Assembly: GCA_024180945.1 (NCBI GenBank)
Contig: JAKSGN010000006.1
Coordinates: 4,464,001 to 4,528,000, forward strand
From: Macrophomina tecta
Taxonomy: Eukaryota > Ascomycota > Dothideomycetes > Botryosphaeriales > Botryosphaeriaceae
Reading direction: 5' to 3'
DNA: 64,000 nucleotides
A model generated the notes under the pieces. The model was not told the origin of the DNA. It saw nothing but the letters and a program-made list of their open reading frames with translations, and did not search any database. The stretch's first letter is position 1; each line of letters begins with the position of its first letter. The position numbers and the translations under genes are program-made. Shown here piece by piece: positions 23,401 through 32,300 of the stretch.

Positions 23401-24761
23401 ATAGAGAAGAAACGCTTCTCTTTAAAGAATTAATCTATATCCCGATAAGACTACGAGAAGCACTCGTTAAAGATATATACGTAGCACCCGCGCATAAACA
23501 TCAAGGCACCGACAAAACGACTAAGAGAATTACACAAAACTTCTACTTCCTAGGATTACAAAAGATAGTCCAGCGTATAGTTTCGTAATACAATCTTTAC
23601 ATCCGAAGTAAAGCCGCTACACACGCTCTATACGAACACCTACAACCCCTAGAAGTACTAAAACGACTATAGTAATAGATCACGCTAGACTTCATTACGA
23701 AGCTACTAAAGTCTAGAGATCCGCTTACAAAAGTCAAGTTCGACTTAATTCTAGTCTTTATCGATAGACTTATAAAGTACGCATACTTCTTACCCTACCT
23801 CGAGGCATCGAATACAGAATAGCTAGCCTATACGTTTCTCTAATATATCTTCGCGGATCACGGAATGCCGGAAGTATTAGTCTCGGATAGAGATAAGCTA
23901 ATAAGATCTAAATTTTAGCAAACGCTTATACGCTAGCTTAGAGTAAAGAACAAACTCTCTACAATAACACACGCGCAAACCAACGGCTAGATAAAACGGA
24001 TAAACCGGACTCTCGAATAGTATCTTCGCTATTATATCAACTACCTATAGAATAACTAGGCCACATAGCTACCCATAGCACAATTCTCCTACAACAGCGC
24101 TAAATAAGAGTTAACCAACGTATCCCCGTTCTTTACCAACTATAGGTTTAAACCAGACGCGTACAGAGAAACTATTCTAAGTAGAAAACTAGCCCAAAAA
24201 GGCGTTCTCAAGGCCGAGCAGCTAAGAGAATTATATAAAGCCATTAGTCTCGACCTTAAATACGTACGAATTATAATATCCAAATACTATAACAGACGGC
24301 ACCAGGCGGCACTAAACCTAAAAAAGGGGGATAAAGTATACCTCCTTATAAAAAACATTAAATCAAAGCGACCGAGCGACAAATTAGATTTCAAGAAAAT
24401 CGGTCCATTCGAAATTACAAAAAAACTTAAAGAAGTCACGTATCGACTTAAATTACCTAATACACGGATAAACTCCACCTTTCACGTAGTAATACTCGAG
24501 CCAGCACTAGAAAACGCCACTATTCCAAAAACTCAAAAAGAAATTATACCAAAAAACCCTAACGCCGAAGAAGACCAGTACCCAGTTAAAAAGATCCTAG
24601 ACTATAAGTAATTCGGTCGTCAGCTTAAATATCTCGTCAAATAAAAAGGTTACGGGAATAAAGACAACTAGTAGGTACCAAAGAACGATATATACCTAGA
24701 CCTTGTTATAGAGTTCCATCGTTAGAATCCTAACCTTTCGCGAAAACAAGGCCGTCCTTAA
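20500..24761 (+). pseudogene. pol: RIP-mutated pol (protease-RT-RNase H-integrase-chromodomain)
   Basis: The domains are recognisable in order although dozens of TAG/TAA codons interrupt them. Aspartic protease: LIDIGSSGNFI at about 20548-20580. Reverse transcriptase: LFVPKKNSKLRLYINYR at about 22060-22110 and [10 protein letters not shown] at about 22392-22420. RNase H: about 22800-23200 (HLIAFYSRKFTPVELNYDTYN). Integrase: zinc-binding His pair near 23490, with later Cys positions now Tyr, and core FIDRLIKYAYFLP at about 23760. Chromodomain: about 24575-24740 (PVKKILDYK, YLVK-KGYG, WVPKNDIYLD pattern with nonsense codons at Trp/Gln). The frame ends at 24759-24761. Catalytically dead by nonsense mutation. 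Confidence 0.9.
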
Positions 24762-25534
24762 ACGAGAATAACGGAAGACCCTCGAGAGCCGCAATATCCC
24801 ATACTAAGAACGACGACAAACGGGCAAAATCCGCATACCTAAGAGAACGCGGAGTCCGCGCACCAGCCACAGGCTCGCCAGTAGAATCGGTAGACTTAGC
24901 CTCCTACGGCGCAGCAGGCCCTACCAACTCGTAACGTAGCTATTTTAACGCGGACAGACCCTCAGAATCCTTAGAATCAGAAGCGTATCCCTCGTCCTCG
25001 GCCAACGCAGCCATCAGCTCCTCCGCCTCCCGGCGATCATACTCATCCAGCGCGTCAAAGCTATCGGACTCGGCAAGAAGAGCCTTATAACCACGCTCTT
25101 CCAATAACCGCTAATTCTTACGCAACCGCTCTAACCGAGCAGCCGCGGTCCCTAGCTCTTTCTACTATTAACTCAACGCCTCCTACAAACGATTTAATTT
25201 AGCTAAGAAAGCAACAAACTTCTTATAAGCCTCGGCCTTCTTAGCCTTTAACTTCTCCTACTCTCGACGAAGGAATAAGGCTAAAAGCAATTAGCAGAAC
25301 CCGATTATTAAACAAGAAAAACCTACCTCCGGAGAGAGACATCTTCTTTACATCACACATCGCCGCACCCTTCGCAATACAGGCCCCGCAACGATTACAG
25401 TTTAGAGCAACCTTACAAACCATACCGTTCAACTCACAATCGAAGCAAGAACGCAATAACGGCAAGAATACCGCCTCTACTAGAGCCGCTAAACGATAGC
25501 GCTCTTTAGTCGTATCCCGCTTTCGCTTAGACAT
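24730..25534 (-). pseudogene. Antisense retroelement-borne Cys-rich/coiled-coil gene
   Basis: Inside the retroelement on the opposite strand, exon 1 (25534-25327) and exon 2 (25280-24730) join across a 46-bp intron (donor GTAGGT, branch GCTAAT, acceptor TTTTAG) into a 252-codon frame. Residues 30-60 hold seven cysteines spaced C-x2-C-x6-C-x5-C-x2-C-x2-C-x7-C, close to a Zn2Cys6 cluster. A charged coiled-coil region follows (KLKAKKAEAYKKFV, LERLRKN, RRLLEERG-like), then acidic DSFDALDEYDRREAEEL. Exon 1 is open. Exon 2 has about eight TAG/TAA codons, nearly all explained by CAG/CAA-to-TAG/TAA, so it is now dead. Its 3' end overlaps the end of pol by about 32 bases. The function is unknown; DNA or chromatin binding is only a guess from the Cys cluster. 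Confidence 0.75.
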
Positions 25535-25558
25535 AATGCACTTACAAAAAAGAAATAC

Positions 25559-25563
25559 CCAGA
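25559..25563. repeat. Left target duplication of the internal solo LTR
   Basis: CCAGA directly precedes the reversed LTR at 25564 and is repeated at 26000-26004 directly after it, showing a separate integration followed by LTR-LTR recombination. Confidence 0.85.
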
Positions 25564-25999
25564 TGTAACGAGCGGGCCTCTGCCTCTAAGGATCCGAACA
25601 CCAAAGAGGGAGAAAACCTGTCGAGGGGGTTTTCCTTGAGTGGGTACAAGAAGAGGGTGAGAGCAAGTCGAACACGTGATGAGACTGAGCACTGCGTGCG
25701 AAGGCCGTGTTACTAACAATGTGCTGAATTGTTATGGAAGTTGACCACGAAGGTCAAAGCTATCTAAGGAGTGTGGTTTATATACAAGTAGGAAAGTGTA
25801 TACAATCTAGTGGTGCTGTTGCGAGCCCAGCTCCAGAGGGCTCGAGGTGAGCCGTTGTGAGCCCGGCTCGTAAGGGCTCGGTGGGTCCGTCCTTGGGTAC
25901 TCACGTGCTGAGCCACGTGATCCCCTCTTTTCTTTGGAGTTCCCCGCAGAACGTCCTTTCCTTCCTTATTCCCTATACTGTGGAGGCTGCGCCGTAACA
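25564..25999 (-). mobile_element. Reversed solo LTR of a related element, not RIP-mutated
   Basis: This 436-bp segment begins TGTAACGAGC and ends GCCGTAACA, so in reverse it has perfect TG...CA ends. Read on the minus strand, its last 246 bp (25809-25564) match the 3' part of the host LTRs (26274-26518) but keep TpG/CpA where the host copies have TpA. Its first 16 bp also match. The middle, about 25810-25983, is unrelated to the host LTR and contains GAGCCC/GGGCTC-rich repeats. It carries a TATA motif (about 25774-25786) in the shared part. It points toward, and ends 30 bp before, the antisense gene's ATG. Confidence 0.9.
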
Positions 26000-26059
26000 C
26001 CAGACAGAAAAACACAGTAAAATAGGCAGCACGAATAAATCTTCAGGCCGAAGATCCTT

Positions 26060-26070
26060 AAAGGGGGGGA
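26060..26070 (+). other. Polypurine tract of the retroelement
   Basis: AAAGGGGGGGA lies three bases before the 3' LTR, the expected site for plus-strand DNA priming. Confidence 0.8.
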
Positions 26071-26073
26071 TAG

Positions 26074-26518
26074 TATTACGGCGCAGCCTACACGGGTTAA
26101 TAAAGAGGGGAGCAACCCCACCAGAGGCGGGCAGAACCAAAGAAATATAGGCCAAGAATCACGTGACCCCGCGATCAGTCAGACCCACTCGCCAAGAAAT
26201 TAAACAAACCAACCCAACCGATTAGTAGGAGGGTCGCGATCAGTCACTAAGCGCAACACCTTCACTAAGCATATAGATTATATACACTTTCTTACTTATA
26301 TATAAACCACACTCCTTAGATAGCTTTGACCTTCGTGGTCAACTTCAATAGCAATTCGCACATTGTTAGTAACACGGCCTTCGCACACAGTACTTAGTCT
26401 TATTACGTATTCGACTTGCTCTTACCCTCTTCTTGTACCCACTTAAGGAAAACCCCCTCGATAGGTTTTCTCCCTCTTTAGTGTTTGGATCCTTAGAGGC
26501 AGAGGCCCGCTCGTTATA
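26074..26518 (+). repeat. 3' LTR (445 bp)
   Basis: This begins TATTACGG (TG changed to TA at the end) and ends CGTTATA (CA changed to TA). It is equal in length and colinear with the 5' LTR. A TATATAAA element lies at about 26298-26306, the likely core promoter. The ACAAG duplication follows at 26519-26523. Confidence 0.93.
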
Positions 26519-26523
26519 ACAAG

Positions 26524-27677
26524 CGCAAAGTAGCCGCTGAAGTATAAATGTATCTTATTCCACCCAAGCCCCTAGGGAGACGAGGAGTTAATTGTAATAT
26601 GCGGTAAGCCGGCTTCATCAAATTTACTGGGTGTCAGGACGGATATCTCTAGCGATACGGACATATTGGGCAGGCCTTGCGGGAAAAGGAAGTCTAGAGA
26701 ATTGCAGATTACTATTCTACAACGTGCGCGCGAGCCGTGTGGGGTCTAAAGTAACTGATTACTCATCAAAGGTAGGCTTAATCCAGCACTAGCGGCTCGC
26801 TTGAGGTCCTAGCGAGCCGAAGGTTTCATAGCAAAAGCAGCGGGTCGTGGCTCCTGCGTCGCTAAACTTGTACAAGAAGATAGTATATAATAGAATTTAC
26901 ATCTTTAGTCGAGTCGTAGCAGGATAGACACCTCTGGGCATAGCAAAATTTATACCTCAACGCATAGTGGAATACAAAAATGTAAACCCTTCGCTCCGCA
27001 TCGCTCCTGCGGAGGGGCTGAGCGAGAGAGGAGCGGAGTATAAGCTTAAGAACAAGGTTCGGGCTGCTACATAAAGCTAATGCGCGGCTTGACAATTGTG
27101 TATTTGATGTCGTACGGGCTTAGTTTTAGAATAGCTTCATGAGTGTTATAGCTAATATAGCTGCGTTACCACTCTTTTACTAAGTTAGCTAGCGTTAGAG
27201 GCACGAGTACGAGAGGAGTCCTCTGGGCCCCCCTCTTTCTAAACATGCCGACTTTTCTTCATCAAATGTACTGGGTTGTCAAATAGACTCTTCCCAACAC
27301 TTAGTCAAGTTAGCAGTGGAAGCCCGTGCGGGAAGAACACACCCAAGACACGCGAGACCAAGGTAATGATGTCAGGTGCAGGATCCCGTAGGGGATCAGG
27401 GCCTTCAAGCACAAGATACGAATCCAGGAAACTGACAAAAGACACGGGTGATGGACAGAGAGCACGTGGGAATCTTCACCGCTCTTTTAAGAAGTCTCCA
27501 GGTTAATGGTGAGCATATGCTCTGCAGAACGCGCAATTGTAAGCCAGGGTGTCTTGTTTGATAGTTGCATAGATGACCCTGTTCGCAATCGATCAGCGAA
27601 CGATGCTTGATTGATGCGCCGCTTGTGATGTTGAATCGGAGCCGCCTCGGAATCAATGACTACGCTAATAGAAATTT
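26524..27677. other. Degraded AT-rich DNA right of the retroelement
   Basis: No gene was recognised. A short imperfect direct repeat (CTTCATCAAATxTACTGGGT, at about 26612 and 27258) brackets about 640 bases. A small hairpin (CTCCGCA...TGCGGAG) lies near 26997-27017. The open frames at 26862-27506 have no family features. Confidence 0.5.
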
Positions 27678-28166
27678 TCAAGTAGAATTACAAGGCCTCC
27701 TCCGCAAGAAATCAGCCTGAACCTTGACGCATTCTTCAAATGACGGCTGCCCATCGTATGCTTCGTAGTGACCGCCATTGAAAAGATGCAGCTCCTTAGG
27801 CTCAAGTGCACAATTGTACGCCTCCACGGATGTCGCAGTGGCCGTCACAACGTCATTGGAAGCCACTAACAGTAGAAAGGGGGTCAGGGATATATGCTGA
27901 ATATAAGCCCCCGCAGGGTGCGCTCTCAGATTCTCCATTCTGGGAACAGTTTAGTAGAAGCAATTTTCAAGCGCACTTGCGGCAACGTCGAGATCAATTC
28001 ACTTACCTTTTTGAAGATCCTTCATTTCTCCAGGTCTTGAGAACTTCCTCAGCACCGCCCATTGCCGCATTGCTGTCTTTCGCTGTCATGGCTGATCGAT
28101 TCAAAGGATTTGGATCAACGACAGGGACAATCATCGGCGGTTTACCAGCTGCTCGAGCGAGTCGAT
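27678..28166 (-). pseudogene. Truncated alpha/beta hydrolase (polyketide-transferase-like) C-terminus
   Basis: Two exons (28166-28007 and 27939-27678) separated by a 67-bp intron (GTAAGT, branch TACTAAAC, acceptor CCCAG) encode about 140 residues of the C-terminal half of an alpha/beta hydrolase. Visible parts are RLARAAGKPPMIVPVV, the acid-loop region LLLVASNDVVTATATSVEAYNCALEPKEL, and the catalytic-His motif GGHYEAYDG. An acceptor-like site precedes the first exon at 28167-28168, but no upstream half with the nucleophile elbow follows. Instead the sequence runs into another broken gene on the opposite strand. The remaining exons are still open, so the truncation was probably recent or structural. 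Confidence 0.7.
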
Positions 28167-28225
28167 CTGTGGCAACCAAAATGGTTAGTTTGAAGTGAAT
28201 TTCAGATAGCCGGGCACAACCCTTT

Positions 28226-28877
28226 TTGAACGTCGGCTTCCCAATCCACTACCACCTCATGGGTGCTTTCACTCTCAAAAAAGCATTCTCTGGGGTCCAG
28301 CTCATCGCCACGCAGCGTTTCACCGAAGGCATCAAAGAACTATGCAATACGAGTTACGAGCACATCTGGCCTGGCATGTTCCCCGGTCAGCTCGATACTG
28401 CCAAGCCGGTGCCCAAGGCGCTTCCAGCGTCGGGGGAGTTCTCCGTCGAACGGCCATAAATGCCACGGAATTGAAGTTGGGCACATCGACAACGAGTTTT
28501 CCAGCTTCCTCCACGTCCCTTCCATCCGTCTCGTTGTCTCTGGCGATATCATCTACGGCGATTGTCATCCACATTTCGGGGAGGCAAACACCCCGGCCAA
28601 CGCAGGGAGTGGCTTGATGCTATTGATCGCATCGAGGCTTTGAACCCGCACATTGTTGTGGCTGGACACAAGAGAGCCACTCAGGCTGATGCCCCTTACT
28701 TGATTCAGTCGACAAGGGATTATATCCACACGATTGAGAGGGGAACTCGCTCAGGCTGCGAGTGCGGAGGCGCTGTTCGATTGGATGGTCGCATTGCATC
28801 CTCACAGATGGAATCACTTCATTCTGGATTTTGGATGCCAGCAGTCATTCGCTGAACGCCAGAAAGAACGACTCTGA
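28226..28877 (+). pseudogene. Frameshifted metallo-beta-lactamase-fold hydrolase remnant
   Basis: The C-terminal two-thirds of an MBL-fold protein can be read only by changing frame at least four times. The pieces are FPIHYHLMGAFTLKKAF to FPGQLDTAKPVPKALP (28226-28450), then TAINATELKLG (to about 28484), then SIRLVVSGDIIYGDCHPHFGEANTP (to about 28595), then REWLDAIDRIEALNPHIVVAGHKRAT (to about 28740), then LAQAASAEALFDWMVALHPHRWNHFILDFG (to the TGA near 28877). The last shift is one extra G in a GGGG run at about 28740. The N-terminal HxHxDH half is absent. It is not RIP-like; the damage is by indels. Confidence 0.75.
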
Positions 28878-29336
28878 CTAAACGAGGCAGCTCTAGTGAC
28901 TTAGAAGCTTCAAAGGCAATTGAACCTATCCTATGCAAGCAATGCTCTACTGCTACAAATATGTTGATTGCTGTTATTCTCGTGAAATATACCTAAGTTT
29001 ATGCACGTCTCTTTCTCACAGTAGATAATGGAGTTTCAACTTAGATAGAACCTTGGAGCAACTGTGATACACCAAGGTGTCTGATTTTCCGGGAAATATT
29101 TCTTGTAAGTATAATATAATTTTGCAACTTCTGCTTTTCCATGCGACTATAGATCGTGGAACACAGCCCGTATCGTCCATCAGCAGTGAGCAGGTGTAGA
29201 ATTCGGCCTTTAGGAAATTTAATAATTAACTAACTAATTACTTAAAATGTTATAAATATATAAAACCCCCGCTACTATTTATTCTCTTTATTTATTTTCA
29301 ACTCTATTCCCCCCCTTCTTCTTTTCCAATCGTTAC
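28878..29336. other. AT-rich intergenic, 3' flank of the giant pectinesterase
   Basis: About 460 bases between the end of the MBL pseudogene and the stop codon of the next minus-strand gene. AT-rich with runs such as TTAATAATTAACTAAC. No gene was seen. Confidence 0.6.
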
Positions 29337-32300
29337 TTATCCCTCTGTACACGCCGCGGCCCCTTTCGCCGTCTTTGTTATCGTACTAAGAACCGTGCTT
29401 GTTACCTTTGCCGTCGTTTCTTTGACGACTATGCTCTGCAACACCACTGTCTGGCTCGGTGCCAGCGTGATCGTGGCCGTCTTCCACACCGTACTCGTGC
29501 TCGCCGCCGCCGTGATGACTACACTGCTCGTGGCGTCCCGCGAAGATGTTTTGACGACGGTGCTCGCGGGGAGCGTTATCGTCGATTTCCGCGTCACGGT
29601 GGCGAGAGAAGTCGTTGTAGCGGCGCCCGCAGCGGAGAGGGTGGTGACGGAGGTGCGGGTGGCTGCGAGGGAGGTGGATGTCACCGTCAGTGTTGAAGCT
29701 TTCAGCGAGGTGGTTTTGCCGGTGAGTTTGGTCGAGGTTACGGTTGTGAAGAAGGTGGATGCCGGGTGGGTGAGGGTGGAGAACTTGGTGGCGATGGAGA
29801 CAGTGGAGACCGTGATGGTGGTGGGCTTGAGGGTGGTGGTGGAGCCGACGGTCTTGGTGATCGACACAAGGGTCGTGGCGGTCGAGCCGGGGGCTAAGGT
29901 GGCTGTGGAGGTCTTGACGTAGGTGAGGAGGGTGGAGAAAATGGTGGATGTGGTGACGCTGTCACCGGCGGCGCGGGGACCTAGGGGGTACGAGCGCCTT
30001 TGGAGACTGTCGGTGGGCACACAGGAGAGGGTTGTTGTGGATTTCTTCGTTGTCGTTTTCACAGAAGTGACAGTGACGTAAGTCGTGGTTGCTTTGGTCG
30101 TCTTAGTTGACGTGCCGCCAGTGCCAGTAGTGATGGTTAGACTAGAGGTAACCCGCGCGGCCTTCGGGGTGAAAACGCTGGTCACATAAACGGTAGATCC
30201 GAGGCTGAGTGTTGATGTAATGGGATCGAGCGTCCGGGTAGCCAAACTCGTCGAAGTAATGGTACTCTTCTCAGTAATCGTCTGGGGCGCCTTGGTCGAG
30301 GTGGCGAAAACAGTAGTCGTCTGCTTGAGCACAGTGGTGATCGTGCTCGGCTCCGGTGTGATTGTGGTTCCGATATCGCTGGTGACCACCACAGTAGACG
30401 TCTGCGTAACATCGGGCTGCGATACGGTCTCAATGATCGTTGTTGTACTCTTCACGGTGCTGGTCTTGTACACTGGGTCGGGGGTAACGGCGGCACCCAT
30501 GTCCAGCGTGATAGTCTGCGTTGAAGTGAGGGTCGGAACAGCGCCAGTGACGGTTGTGAAGAGAGTCTCCTTGTCGGTAGTGACTTTAGTGAGGAAGACG
30601 GTGCTCAGTATAAGCGTTGAAGACGATATCGGAGTGCTAAGGGTGGAAGAGAGAAGGACAGACGAAGAGACCACCGAGGTTGGAACAACAACCTCGCTGG
30701 CCACGAAGGGTTGGACATCAATCCGCGTGAAGTTGATCCAGGAGGTGACGGCGAAGAAGTTGGCGAGCTGAAACTGGGCGGCATCGGCAGCCGAGAGCTG
30801 CGTGGAAAATTTCGCACGGCCCGAAGTGCTTGCACCCGGTCCATAGTTCCCGTACTCGGCAAAAGTCACTCCGTTGGTCTGTGGATTGGACTTGGACCAC
30901 TGGCTCCAGCCTGCAGCCTCAACGCTGGAATCGAGATACGTCTCGATATACGCGACACGGGCAAGGTTGTTCCACGGACGTCCGAGGCTGATCTCGGTGA
31001 AGGGGCCGGTGCCGGGGGCGGGCTTAACGGTGCACTGGTCGAAGACAAAACCGGCAGCTGTAGTGTTGGTCGCGCGCTTGCTGGCGGTCAGGCTGACGTC
31101 GTCGGTGTTGGGTGAGATGGTTGAGCTGAGGAAATAGCCCGCGCCGGAGCCCCAGATCATGTCGATGTTACCGACAATCAGCGAGTTGAAGGCGAAGAAG
31201 TAGCCGTTGATGAGTAGCGAGTCCTGATTGCCCCAGACCTGGCAGCCATACAGCGATGCGTACTTGCTGGACTTGACACCGAAGCCGAGCGAGGCGTAGT
31301 CCTCGGTTGTGCCGAAAGAGTTCTTGAAGTTGATGTTGTATGCCTGGAAGTAGTTGCCTGTGGCATACACAGTAGCGCTGTCAGAGTTGGAAGCATCTGC
31401 TTGCGTATCGATTCCCTTGTTGAAGTCGATCGTCACCTGGTTCTGCAGGTAATCGTCGGTGGAGTTTGAGTAGCCGATGAACACGGTGGTACCAGACTTG
31501 CTCAGCACAAGCTGCTCCGAGTACACACCGGGGTAGATGAAGATGGTGCCGGTCTTGCTGCTCGAAGTAGGCAGCGCATTCAGAGCGCTCTGGATGGTAT
31601 CGTACGTCGTCACGCCCTCAATGGCCGTCTTGGAGACAATCAATGCGCCGGCAGGTGGGGTGGTGCCATCATAGACCGAAGTACCGTTGACCGCCGTAGT
31701 GGTGTTTCCCGTAGCAACAGCGGCCACTGTCGGTGTGGTGATCGAGTCCCAGTACGTCATGTCAATCCAGTCAGAGGGTGAGTCCATGACGGCAGATAGG
31801 GAGTACGTGTCCGACGTCAACAGGGTGCAGTAGCCGAAAGCGGTACGTGCCGCGGCGTTGTTCTCCCAGTTACCAGGTCCGGAGTTGTTGAACTCGGCGA
31901 AGGTAACGTAGTCGGTACGCGGGTCGGTGGCAGACCAGATCTTCCAACCAGCAGGCTGGATCGTCTTGTCCAGGTACGAGTTCTTGACAACCACGAGGGC
32001 GTACTTGCTGTAAGGGCGGCCGAGGTAAACAGACTGCGTAAGGTCAACCGTCGCAGACGAGGCAGCAGTGAACAGGCACTGGTCGAAGATGTAGCCTCCG
32101 ACTGCGCTGGAGGAAGCACGGCTGTGAGCCGTGATGGCCGACTTTTGCCTTTTGGCGCCGATGGTGCAGCCTTTGAAGTAAGCCTTAGAGTAGCCCCAGA
32201 TGAAATCGATGGCGCCATCAATGTAGCAGGATTCGTAGTACTGGTAGCCATTGGTGCTTCCAGTCAACAGCGTATCCTGCCAGCCAATGAAGCTGCACCC

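Larger units (their letters stand above)
17176..26518 (+). mobile_element. RIP-mutated Ty3/gypsy chromovirus (LTR retrotransposon)
   Basis: A complete element of 9343 bp, with 445-bp LTRs at both ends and a 5-bp target duplication outside them. The internal order on the plus strand is gag, protease, reverse transcriptase, RNase H, integrase and chromodomain, which defines a chromovirus. All plus-strand frames are full of TAG/TAA codons at expected Gln and Trp positions, so the copy is dead. An antisense extra gene lies between the chromodomain and the 3' LTR. Two later insertions lie inside: a LINE fragment (18659-19444) and a reversed solo LTR (25564-25999). Removing them and their duplicated sites gives an original length near 8.1 kb. 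Confidence 0.95.

Noticed and set aside
29337..30700. GPI-anchored wall protein interpretation of the giant pectinesterase tail
   Set aside because: The Ser/Thr-rich tail fits, but the C-terminus has no hydrophobic GPI signal.
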